From Alloascoidea africana (taxonomy: Eukaryota > Ascomycota > Alloascoideomycetes > Alloascoideales > Alloascoideaceae): a DNA stretch of 64,000 nt. The stretch lies in NCBI GenBank assembly GCA_030581615.1, contig JAKTTT010000047.1, forward strand, positions 62,001-126,000. Direction: 5' to 3'. The notes under the pieces are model-generated. The model made no database searches, had not been told where the DNA came from, and worked only from the letters and a program-made list of their open reading frames with translations. A program made the translations under genes and the position numbers. Position 1 is the first letter of the stretch; every line of letters starts with the position of its first letter. Below, piece after piece: positions 46,175 through 55,083 of the stretch.

Positions 46175-46209
46175 CAGCGCTCCTCTCCCGCTGGGCTTTT
46201 CCTCCACCA

Positions 46210-47763
46210 ATGCCCTCCACGAGTGTGAACAGGAACAGCGTGAACAGGAACAGCGAGGCCCGTCTGGCAATCGCCTTTCTCGTCGACCACGATCCTCCGA
46301 GCGAGGCCAGCGAGGCCAGCGAGGCCAGCGAGGCCAGCGAAGCAAGCACAGAGAGTATGGGCACGACAAGCACTGCGACCTCCTCTAGCACAGACACCTC
46401 CGCCAGAAACAGCATCGACCTGCTTCACCAGACCCCGTCCCAGGCCGAAATCAACAACAGGCTGGGCAACCTCAACCTCAACCTCCACGAGTATCCCGAA
46501 CCTGCTCCAACAGACCCAGAGCTGTGCCAGAACGGCGACGTCCTGCTCGCCGCCCATGCTCTGGACAAGCTGCGATCCACCACCCCGTTCCAGCCCCAAT
46601 ACGCCCACCATAGTCGAGCCTCCTCCTCCTCCAGCTCCACCACCATCAGCAACAACGACCTCCTGGATGTAAAACCTCTAACCCGTAGACCCAGATCAGG
46701 CCCAGACTGGGTCAACAGAGTCTCCAACCATCCCTTCATCTCCTCCGCCGTCAAAGTCTACGAATCGTCAAAATCTTACTCCCCTAGGTTCAAATACGGT
46801 GCTGAAATGGTCGAAAATATGGCAAAGCCCGTCGTGCGGAGACTCAACCGCCAATACTCAACTTCCACTTCAACCTCTCTTAGACCAAGATCTTCTCTGG
46901 GCCCTGAAACCCGCTGGACAACCGCCATCGTCTCCGGCTTCTCCATGTCCGTGGAAACCCGCCGTCGTTTACGCTTTTGCTTACACTTGCTCAAACTCGC
47001 AAATAACCAACTGACAAACCGCGTAGGCAATCTCCAGGAACTGTTGGAGTTGGAACAACAAGAAAAGGAAGCAAAAGAAAAAGAAAAACAACCAACAAAC
47101 TCGGGAATCGCTGCTGTCAAGGCTGATATCATCGGCACTGTGAAAAAAGTCGTCACTGTGGTTTCAAACTATGGTTGTAACACTTTACCCGAACCTGCCC
47201 GTTCGAAAGTCCGTGAAGCCTTGTTAAAATTGCCCAGTACATGGGCAATTGCAAACTCAAATACCCCATCTTCTACTTCTTCTACTTCACAGACTGAATT
47301 CTCTGCGTCTCATCCAGATGGAAGAGTCCTGATTCTCGCAAGAGAATCCCTCATCATGCTTTCAAACGTGATGAAGGTCGTGGATGAAACTTTGGAAAAA
47401 GCAGAGGACTGGGTAAACCATCTTGAAAATGAAAATCAAAATGATAATGAAAATGAAAATGAAAATGATAATGACCATATCCATAATGTTGATGATTCTG
47501 ATGATGATGATTCAACAATTTTTAAAAAACAATGTATATCGAGAACTCCAACAGGGAGCGAAAGTTTAAGCAGAGTTCATAGTCGAACCCAAAGTCCCAT
47601 CATGAGTCCGTCAATGGTCCCACCTCCTCCTCCACCACCACCAATACTAAACCAAAGACCAAAAACATTTTCATTTTCATCTTCATCATCACCACATCAT
47701 ATAAATACATCGGTTCCTGTTCCACAAGAAAAAGATGAAGACACTGAAATGAATGAGGCTTGA
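46210..47763 (+). CDS. OPI1: Opi1 transcriptional repressor of phospholipid genes
   Basis: Opi1 senses phosphatidic acid at the ER and represses inositol-responsive genes. The chosen ATG (46210) gives 517 aa; an in-frame ATG at 46141 would give 540, but it overlaps an E-box. A helix GDVLLAAHALDKLRS (about residues 112-126) resembles the Sin3-binding segment. The family core lies at about 167-209: DWVNRVSNHPFISSAVKVYE, KSYSPRFKYGAEMVENMAKP. RRRLRFCLHLLKLANNQLTN near 250 and a Leu/Glu-rich coil follow. The C-terminal part is Asn/Glu/Asp-rich and ends with a poly-Pro stretch. An N-terminal (Ser-Glu-Ala)n run comes from a GAGGCCAGC repeat. I do not see an obvious FFAT motif for VAP binding. The same frame stays open upstream to 45712, antisense to the neighbour, which I regard as a GC artefact. 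Confidence 0.92.
   Translation: MPSTSVNRNSVNRNSEARLAIAFLVDHDPPSEASEASEASEASEASTESMGTTSTATSSSTDTSARNSIDLLHQTPSQAEINNRLGNLNLNLHEYPEPAPTDPELCQNGDVLLAAHALDKLRSTTPFQPQYAHHSRASSSSSSTTISNNDLLDVKPLTRRPRSGPDWVNRVSNHPFISSAVKVYESSKSYSPRFKYGAEMVENMAKPVVRRLNRQYSTSTSTSLRPRSSLGPETRWTTAIVSGFSMSVETRRRLRFCLHLLKLANNQLTNRVGNLQELLELEQQEKEAKEKEKQPTNSGIAAVKADIIGTVKKVVTVVSNYGCNTLPEPARSKVREALLKLPSTWAIANSNTPSSTSSTSQTEFSASHPDGRVLILARESLIMLSNVMKVVDETLEKAEDWVNHLENENQNDNENENENDNDHIHNVDDSDDDDSTIFKKQCISRTPTGSESLSRVHSRTQSPIMSPSMVPPPPPPPPILNQRPKTFSFSSSSSPHHINTSVPVPQEKDEDTEMNEA
46301..46341 (+). repeat. in-frame 9 bp tandem repeat (Ser-Glu-Ala)
   Basis: About four and a half GCGAGGCCA units encode repeating Ser-Glu-Ala in OPI1. 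Confidence 0.9.
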
Positions 47764-48182
47764 TTAACTCCTCCCTTTTTACTGTTTTGTTTTGTTTTGC
47801 TCTGTTCTGTTCTCTTCTGTTTTTTAGTTCTATTTGTTGATATCATCCATCATGTATTCTGTCATCCTACCTCTTTTTATCCATCGATCCATCTATCTAT
47901 GACGCCTTTTCATTGCATTGTACACCCTCCCCCTTCCCCAAGAAAAAGTCGTTCTGAATTACACAATACTCGAAAAAATACTTAACTTTTTCTCGTTTGG
48001 TTAAGTTTGAGCAGGCGTGTGTTTATTCAGTTTTTGATCCTCTTTGACTTTTGAACCAATTTTGTTTTTTGTTTTAATTTTAGTTTTAGTTTTAGTTTTG
48101 TTTGAACATATATATAAATACACATTTTTTAAAAGTATGTAATCCCTCTCCTAAATTCAATTTTTGATATTTGATTCGTAGA
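47764..48182. other. convergent spacer OPI1 / bZIP copy A
   Basis: 419 bp of T-rich 3' flank with a TTTTAG hexamer run at about 48074-48100. No gene seen. Confidence 0.6.
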
Positions 48183-49668
48183 TCATTTTTTCCTACTGAT
48201 CCTGGCTGCTTGAACAACAGCTTCCGAACAAAATCTAGGAATATTTCCTAAACAAAAACATCCTCCCAATATGATTAGAAATGCAATTTCCCAATCAAAA
48301 TCATTCAAATCCGCAATACTACTCATCTTAGCCTCAACTGCAGATGCACATAGATAACCGGGGAATTTTTTATCATCTTGAGGATTCCCAGAATAGTAAC
48401 AATCAAAAGAAGCAGAGGAAGTTGAGGTTGAAGTTGAAGTTGAAGTTTTTGAAAGATTTGTCCATGCAAGACATATAATCGAATAAAGTTCGTTCAAATC
48501 TTCATATCCTGGAAATCTCAAATTTATAGATAAATAATCTTTTTCTCGAAAGAATAGAAGCGCTCCTATTGTTGCATGGAGCAATAATCCATCTGCAAAT
48601 TTCCCAGTCCCAGATAATGATGACGATCTTTGATACTTGTTTAAAGTTATTCGGATTGTTTGATGGTTATAACTTGGCTCCCAATTAACATCAAATGGAT
48701 CATGGATTTTGGATACGGATTCAAGAGTTTGTCTTGCCCATTTGTAATCCGTACATACTCCAATATCAAAATTAACTCCTTCAATTATTATTGGAATGAT
48801 ACCTTGTTCAATGGATCTGGTGGTATTAGAGGAAGAAGTACTGGATTTGGATTTGGATTTGTAAACTTTTTCTCGCCATTTATCGTGGGATTCGGGAAAA
48901 TCGAATAAAACGGGGATGACCTGAATTTGATTATCTGGTTGTTTCCTCCCCTTTTTCAACTTCAAGTCTTTTTGGGATACTTGTTTCAATTGTCGTTTCA
49001 TCCATGGTACAAGCGGTAAACCTTTACCTTTACCATTAACGGAATTACTCCTGATGGCCAGTTCATCGTCATCATCTTGTTCAGGTTCAGGTTCAGGTTC
49101 AGGTTCATCTTCTTCGATTTCATCCTCAACTACATTGTTCCGATCGGACCATTTAAACTCCGAATCATGGCACTGAGTTTCACTCTCAATCTCAATTTCA
49201 ACCTTATTATCACTCTTGTTGTTATTACTCTGTGTCCGATTTATTAAAACTCCACTGTTTCTTATATGATTTCTCATTTTGGTACCCGTTAAAGCCAAAG
49301 TCTTGATAAGCCGACGATGTACAATCTCCGAAGAATCATCATCATGCCGTTGTCCTTGTATCAAAGTCGTTAAATCGTTGTAAAAATCTGCAAAATCTTG
49401 ATCTATTGAAACAATAATGTTTTCCAAAAATTTGATTCGTTCTGTTTTAAATTCTTCACTTGTTCTCTTTTTCTCTCGATATATTCGTTGAGCTTGACGT
49501 ACTTGTTTCCGTCGTTTCTATTAATTATCAAAGGTTTTTTTCTCATTAGACCTTTTAAGCTAACACAAAAGAACTGAACGTGTCTGGATATGCGGAATTA
49601 GAGTTACTCACATTTAGCAAATCATCTTTTGAAATGTGAACTGCATGCATCGTCGTCATCATAGTCAT
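48183..49668 (-). CDS. bZIP-like transcription factor, tandem copy A
   Basis: Exons 49668-49612 and 49517-48183 are joined across a 94 nt intron (GTGAGT donor, TCTAAT branch, AATAG acceptor); the product is 463 aa. Exon 1 is MTMMTTMHAVHISKDDLLN. Exon 2 opens directly with the basic region KRRKQVRQAQRIYREKKR, followed by a short Leu/Ile helix (ERIKFLENIIVSIDQDF). The canonical basic-region Asn is replaced by Val (QVRQAQR), a variant I recall from a clade of filamentous-fungal bZIPs. The middle is acidic and includes an EPEPEPE run. The C-terminal 200 residues are well conserved with copy B: FDFPESHDKWREKVYKSKS, HATIGALLFFREK, LRFPGYEDLNELYSI, GYLCASAVEAKMSSIADLN and GNIPRFCSEAVVQAARISRK. Target genes are unknown. 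Confidence 0.8.
49080..49105 (-). repeat. in-frame hexanucleotide repeat (Glu-Pro) in bZIP copy A
   Basis: GTTCAG units encode alternating Glu-Pro. Copy B lacks this tract and instead carries a Gly-Pro tract elsewhere. Confidence 0.85.
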
Positions 49669-49940
49669 TGTTTGGTACCCAACCCGCTGCCCGATCACCA
49701 AAATCTATCCGCTTAATCGTAATCGTAATCGTAATCGTTCCCGTTTGTTAGACTTGTGCGCAACGGGGTTGGAATCAGAAAAGAGGAGAGAATCCCGGAC
49801 ATAAAGAAAATTGTAACCGCCGCCGCAATTTGAGACCGTTGCGGGTGGCGAAACGCTGAGAGGATAGGGTGAACAGACTTGCAGACCCTAAGCGAAAACA
49901 CCGAATCCTTACAATTCTACCAAAAAAAAAAAAAAAAACA

Positions 49941-49965
49941 GAAAAGAAAAGAAAAGAAAAGAAAA
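49941..49965. repeat. (GAAAA)n microsatellite
   Basis: Five GAAAA units directly after an A-run. Confidence 0.9.
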
Positions 49966-50059
49966 ATGAGAACGGACTAGTTGTTCGAGAAAAGGATTAT
50001 TGAAAGGTGGTGATTCATGTCCAAGAATAGACCAACCTATGGATTTCTTTTGATACCAA

Positions 50060-50084
50060 AAACAAACAAACAAACAAACAAACA
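50060..50084. repeat. (AAAC)n microsatellite
   Basis: About six AAAC units. Confidence 0.9.
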
Positions 50085-50239
50085 CTTTTTAAAAGATTGA
50101 AATTCCTTTCGACATCAGAATAAGATTCCTGTTTTTCATTGTCCGTTTAAATTTATCAAACAAAAACCTGGTTAAACGCCATGTAATAAATTGAAAAAAT
50201 CTTAAATGTTATACAGATCCTTCCCCTATAACATGTAAA

Positions 50240-51656
50240 TCATTTTTTTCGGCAAATCCTGGCTGCTTGACCAACAGATTCTGAACAAAATCTAGGAATA
50301 TTTCCTAAACAAAAAGAGCCTCCTAACAAGATAAGAAATGCAGTTTCCCAATCATAACTATTGATATCCGCAATACTACTCAATTTCGACTCAACTGCAG
50401 ATGCACATAAATAACCTGGGAAATTTTTATCATCTTTAGGATTCCCAGCATAGTATTCAGCAATTGAAGGGTTGGAAAGATTTTTCCATACATTACATAA
50501 AATTGAATAAAGTTCGTTCAGATTTTCATATCCTGGGAATCTCAAATGTATCGATAAATGGTTTTTCTCTCGAAAGAATAGAAGCGCACCAATTGTAGCA
50601 TGGAGTATTAACCCATCTGCAAATTTCCCAGGCCCAGGCCCAGGCCCAGGCCCAGGCCCAGATGACGATGATGAGGATGTGGATGATCTTCGAGTCTTGT
50701 TCAAAGTTATTCGAATTGCTTGATGTTTATAACCTGGTGTCCAATTAATACCCAAAGCATCATGGAATTCAAATGTTTTTGCCCATTTGTAACCTGAACG
50801 AATTCCAATGTCAAGGTTGATTCTTTCAATGATTATTGGAATGATATCCGGAGTAGTAGAAATAGCAATAGCAGTAGCAGTAGCAGTAGCAGGTGGGGAT
50901 TTGGATTTGTAAACTTTTTCTCGCCATTTATCGTGGGATTCGGGAAAATCGAATAAAATGGGGGAAACTTGATCTTGCTGATCTTTTTGAGTCTTCTTTT
51001 CGTCTTTCTTTGATATTCCTTTCAACTGTTGTTTCATACATGGTAAACCATTTCTTTGAGCTTCATCATTCATGGAAATACCCCTGATAACCGCCGGTTC
51101 AGGATCAGTTTCATGTTCGCTATTTACGATTTGGCTGTTCTCATCGTCCGATATAAACTCCGGATCATGGCATTGAGTTTCATTCTCATTCTCAATCTCA
51201 ATCTCAACCTTATTGTCATTGTTGTTGTTACTCTGTGTCCGATTTATTAAAACTCCACTGTTTCTAATATGATTTCTCATTTTGGTACCCGTTAAAGCCA
51301 AAGTCTTGATAAGCCGACGATGTACAATCTCCGAAGAATCATCATCATCATCTTGTATCAAAGTCGTAAGATCATTGTACAATTCTGCAAAATCTTGATC
51401 TATTGAAACAATAATGTTTTCCAAAAGTTTGATTCGTTCTGCTTTCAAATTTTCATTCCTTCTCTTTTTCTCACGGTACGTTTTTTGAGCTCGACTTACC
51501 TGTTTCCGTCGTTTCTATTACCAAGATATTTCATTAGATTATCTAGATATAGGAAACAACAAACAAAGAGAGGGAACGGAGATTAAGGGATTCACTCACA
51601 TCCAGCAAATCATCTTTTGAAATGTGAACTGCATGCATCGTCATCATCATCGTCAT
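50240..51656 (-). CDS. bZIP-like transcription factor, tandem copy B
   Basis: Exons 51656-51600 and 51514-50240 with an 85 nt intron (GTGAGT donor, TCTAAT branch, AATAG acceptor) give 443 aa. Exon 1 (MTMMMTMHAVHISKDDLLD) differs from copy A at two residues, Thr5 and the last position. The basic region KRRKQVSRAQKTYREKKR has drifted at several positions, while the following ENIIVSIDQDFAELYNDLTT and LIKTLALTGTKMRNHIRNSG are almost unchanged. The middle holds a GPGPGPGPGPG tract in place of copy A's acidic run. The C-terminal domain is conserved. Inside exon 2 the basic-region codons contain CAG|GTAAGT, a perfect donor-like sequence (GTAAGT near 51495-51500) that copy A lacks. The pair is a head-to-tail duplication including promoter and intron. 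Confidence 0.8.
50627..50660 (-). repeat. in-frame hexanucleotide repeat (Gly-Pro) in bZIP copy B
   Basis: CCCAGG/GGCCCA units encode an alternating Gly-Pro tract. Copy A has only a single unit at this place (SGTGKFADG versus the expanded GPGKFADG). Confidence 0.9.
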
Positions 51657-52177
51657 CGTTCCGATCACCAAAAATCTATCCACTTGATCGTTCCCGTTTC
51701 TTCGATTTCTGGGCAGCGGGCCAAGAAAAATCAAAAAAAAGAGGAGAGAATCCCGACAACATACGAAGAAGAAGAAAAAAAAAAAAAGATTGTAGGCGCC
51801 GCAATTTTGGGTATCGCGTACCTATGGAGGCGGGCGAAACGCAGAGACGATAACGTGAACAATAGTTGCAGCAGCCCCCTTAGCGAAATAAGCGAACCCA
51901 GCAATCAGATCAATTATCAAAGTTGATTATTAGAACCATTCTAAAACGAATAAACTGAAATACTTGATTGTTTAATCCAATATCAGGAAAAAGTATAAGA
52001 AAAAAAAATTGAAAGTTTTTGTGTAATCTCCTCATCTTACAATACAAGTGTTGAAACAATGTGATGATTTAAATTAAAAGGTTTCTATGCCTTTTCGTCC
52101 CTATATATATATATATATGAAAAACACATGCTCATCTCTCTCTTCCCTGTCAATCTTGTTCTTGTCAAACAGTTGAG
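51657..52177. promoter_or_regulatory. promoter of bZIP copy B and NAN1 3' flank
   Basis: The first ~250 bp repeat the blocks found upstream of copy A (GAGGAGAGAATCCCG, GCGCCGCAATTT, GGGCGAAACGC, CCTTAGCGAA). The remainder is AT-rich 3' flank with a (TA)n run near 52104-52118. Confidence 0.6.
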
Positions 52178-54856
52178 CTAATTTCTTTCACTTCCAAGAA
52201 CTCTTAAAACATTGTTGAAAAGAGAATCCAAATTGGAACTCTCCGCATTCTCAAATACAGGATCAAATGCAGACATTGAGAGTACTCTACCCGTTCGATC
52301 TTCATCTTCATCCTGTTCATCATCCTCTACTTCACTTTCCTCATCTTTGCCTGCTCTCACCAACGGTCTAGAAATATCATCAATTGCTTTCGCTTGTTCA
52401 TATAGTGCATATATCTGATCTTCAAATTCTTGTATCGATTCTCCATTCTTCTCCTCCTCCTCTTCTTCTGTTTTGCCATCATCCTCTATGGCCCTAATTT
52501 CTTTTATTATTCCAATTCTGCTTTTCACATCTACAAATGCAAACGATCCGTTGCCCATAGATTGAACCCCCGCGATAACAGTATCGTGCAACTGGATATA
52601 CTGAGGTAGAGGCGATGAAGGTGAAAAAATCAACAGTTTACATCTAAGTTCATTCGACTGTGATGAAATGTAATTCGCAGCAATCGCAAATAACTTCTCT
52701 TGTTGATCCACCGCTATCAAACTACGTCCATGTGTAGGAGTATTGATCTTTGCGGACCATTCGAGACAGTTTGTCAACGGATTCCAAACCACAAGTCTTG
52801 TTTTGGACAATGCAACAATGTGGGAATCCACAATGTGTGCTGCTCGAACCCGTGATCCTAAAATCGGTGGAATCACATATCTTTCACTGATTGCAAACAG
52901 ATCCGTTTCAATCAATCGTAAAGAGGACTCAAACCCAAGAATGATGAAACTTGCGTCTTGGGACCAACTCAGGGAAACAGCCTGTGATGAAAGTGCTGTT
53001 GATGAAAGAACTCTTCTAATAGACCACGAGACTTGCTTCCCCCGATTTCTCGACGAAGCTTCCCGTTCATCTATCTTTTTTGGAAGTCTGGGCCGCCATA
53101 ATCGAACCCCACCGTAGTTATCGGCAGTAAGAAACGCCAGTCCCTTATGGAAACTGGATGGAGCAGGAATAATACACACAACAGATTTCCCAGCACCATG
53201 TGGAACAGAAACTCTAGTTGTTAACTCCCATTCATTTGAATTTCCCCTATACTTGCCCTTTTTATCTGTACTTGTTGTTGTTGTTCCGTTGAATTTCCAA
53301 AACTTTAGGTTGATTTCTGTATCATCTTTAGACAACAGGCCATCAATTGAAGGAACCTGTTTTTCATCCACCGTTGCCATCCATTCTCCATCATTTGTAA
53401 AAGCCAATTGTGTGACTTTAGGGTCAGGAATGTTTTCTTCATTCAGAATTTTACCCGTTGGTATGGTATCGGAAACAGCTTGCATAAAACATTGTTCATT
53501 TTTAACTGTATCGTACACTTGAACCTGCGCTGTATTCGATCCAGTTGGGAAATAGAGATTTTTTGTTTGAGGATGAACTTGGAAATAGGTCGTATAATCC
53601 CTTGGTGATTTCCGCATTTCATTCAGATTCTTACGTTTTTTACCCTTTTTCTTCTCCTCGATTGATGGAAGCTTGTTGAAAGCTGCTTTCACACCACTGA
53701 CCAAAAGACGACTTTCTAGTTCAATAGCTGATAACACAAGTGTATCCTCAATCTCAGGAGTCTCCAATGAACTTCCTAGAGACAGAGCGTATAATTCATC
53801 ATTCGCATCAACAACAATACCTTTAATTTCGCCTGGTAATCGAGGTAAATACTGAACCCGGTTTGTTTCCAATTGCCAGAAAATCAATACTTTTTCTTTA
53901 CCTCCGGATAGCAAATAATTACCGCCCAGTGAAAATTCTACAATATGGACTTGATCAGCATGCCATCTCAAACCTCTCGAATCACTCCATTCTTTGGTTC
54001 CATCATTACCATTTGCAAACGAATAATTCACTGCAATTATTCCTGAAGTGTGGCCCAACGCCGTGACTCCATTATCCGATATAGCCATTGTGGAAATGTC
54101 TCCATGTTGATTCAACTCCTTTTGACCACGAAAATGAACAGACGATCTGATGATTTTGGCCTCTGTATCTTCATAAGATAGTTCAAGCGCCCTGACATTT
54201 CTGACTGAAGAGGAATCTTTCTTTTTCGTCAATGCAAATGAAAATATAAAAAACTTGCCATTTTTGGATATCCCGTAGTGTCCAAGACCAGAAAATGAAA
54301 TGAGCTTGGTGGCGCTCCATGTATATGCTGATGGATCGTCATCTTCATCCTCCTCTTGCTCATCATCATCATTGTTGTTGTTGTTGTTGGTCCTTGTAAA
54401 GTTCATTAAATGAGTATTACGCTTCTTCTTTGAGCTCTCCTCACCCTTCGAATTATCCACTTGTTCTGGAGTAGAACAGATTGCCAGAATTGATCGGCCA
54501 TTGTTAAATATCCTCAATATAGAAATCACAGTTACACCAAGTTGGAACGTCCCAGGTATAGGGAAAGAAGTCTTTCGTCTCCAGTTCACAACAGTAACCT
54601 CTCCTGACTTTTGAATTATCCATAAAATGTCTGCATTTGAAGGATCAAGATGTGCACTCACACATTCTTCCACCCCAGTATTGATGGTTCGAATACATTG
54701 TTTCGTTACAATTAGGTATACTCGAACTTCAGAAGGAAACAAAACTAGAACGTATTTGCTATCTGGTGAAAAGATGGGATTCACTCGAAGTTGAGTACAC
54801 CCGATTAAAGATGAAAGCTTCCAGGATGCTCGGCCAGACATAGATACAGAACTCAT
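52178..54856 (-). CDS. NAN1: U3 snoRNP / t-UTP WD-repeat protein Nan1 (Utp17, WDR75)
   Basis: Component of the t-UTP subcomplex of the small-subunit processome, needed for rDNA transcription and 18S rRNA maturation in the nucleolus. The 892 aa intronless frame matches yeast Nan1 (896). It consists of two beta-propellers of degenerate WD repeats. Recognisable are VNPIFSPDSKYVLVLFPSEV, RGLRWHADQVHIVEFSLGGN, LLSGGKEKVLIFWQLET and YLPRLPGEIKGIVVD. An acidic loop (DDDEQEEDEDDD) interrupts the first propeller, and the C-terminal region is acidic and helical. Divergent from RPB10 through a 227 bp promoter carrying RRPE and PAC-like words, consistent with a ribosome-biogenesis regulon. Confidence 0.9.
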   Translation of the reverse strand: MSSVSMSGRASWKLSSLIGCTQLRVNPIFSPDSKYVLVLFPSEVRVYLIVTKQCIRTINTGVEECVSAHLDPSNADILWIIQKSGEVTVVNWRRKTSFPIPGTFQLGVTVISILRIFNNGRSILAICSTPEQVDNSKGEESSKKKRNTHLMNFTRTNNNNNNDDDEQEEDEDDDPSAYTWSATKLISFSGLGHYGISKNGKFFIFSFALTKKKDSSSVRNVRALELSYEDTEAKIIRSSVHFRGQKELNQHGDISTMAISDNGVTALGHTSGIIAVNYSFANGNDGTKEWSDSRGLRWHADQVHIVEFSLGGNYLLSGGKEKVLIFWQLETNRVQYLPRLPGEIKGIVVDANDELYALSLGSSLETPEIEDTLVLSAIELESRLLVSGVKAAFNKLPSIEEKKKGKKRKNLNEMRKSPRDYTTYFQVHPQTKNLYFPTGSNTAQVQVYDTVKNEQCFMQAVSDTIPTGKILNEENIPDPKVTQLAFTNDGEWMATVDEKQVPSIDGLLSKDDTEINLKFWKFNGTTTTSTDKKGKYRGNSNEWELTTRVSVPHGAGKSVVCIIPAPSSFHKGLAFLTADNYGGVRLWRPRLPKKIDEREASSRNRGKQVSWSIRRVLSSTALSSQAVSLSWSQDASFIILGFESSLRLIETDLFAISERYVIPPILGSRVRAAHIVDSHIVALSKTRLVVWNPLTNCLEWSAKINTPTHGRSLIAVDQQEKLFAIAANYISSQSNELRCKLLIFSPSSPLPQYIQLHDTVIAGVQSMGNGSFAFVDVKSRIGIIKEIRAIEDDGKTEEEEEEKNGESIQEFEDQIYALYEQAKAIDDISRPLVRAGKDEESEVEDDEQDEDEDRTGRVLSMSAFDPVFENAESSNLDSLFNNVLRVLGSERN

Positions 54857-54972
54857 AACTGTACCAGAGGGCTTGTGTCTCTTTCTCTTTTTATTGGGTT
54901 GAAATTCGAGTGCTTCCCAATGTATGTGAAAGTCTTTTAATTTTCACTTTTTTTCAGAAAGATACAAAAAAA

Positions 54973-54981
54973 AAAAATTTT
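54973..54981. promoter_or_regulatory. RRPE-like element
   Basis: AAAAATTTT, the ribosomal-RNA-processing element word, in the NAN1/RPB10 divergent promoter. A second, shorter match (AAATTTTT) lies at 55022-55029. Confidence 0.5.
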
Positions 54982-54983
54982 GG

Positions 54984-54991
54984 GTGATGAG
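54984..54991 (+). promoter_or_regulatory. PAC-like element
   Basis: GTGATGAG differs by one base from the PAC core GCGATGAG. It lies three bases from the RRPE word, the pairing typical of ribosome-biogenesis genes. Confidence 0.45.
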
Positions 54992-55083
54992 GACGGGTAA
55001 CCTCTTACCATCCTCAGATGGAAATTTTTGGGTAAACGAAAAAAAAAAAAAAGTACACACTATACTTTCACTCGAGACGCACA

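Larger units (their letters stand above)
49669..50239. promoter_or_regulatory. promoter of bZIP copy A and 3' flank of copy B
   Basis: 571 bp. The part nearest the start (49670-49920) shares several ordered blocks with the promoter of copy B: GAGGAGAGAATCCCG, a CGCCGCAATTT core, GGCGAAACGC and CCTAAGCGAA (CCTTAGCGAA in B). Further out are simple repeats (GAAAA)5 at 49941-49965 and (AAAC)n at 50060-50084. Confidence 0.65.

Noticed and set aside
45712-46209. Upstream extension of the OPI1 frame (166 codons)
   Set aside because: Antisense to the N-terminus of the Mmc1-like gene, GC-driven, and not similar to any Opi1 N-terminus I know.
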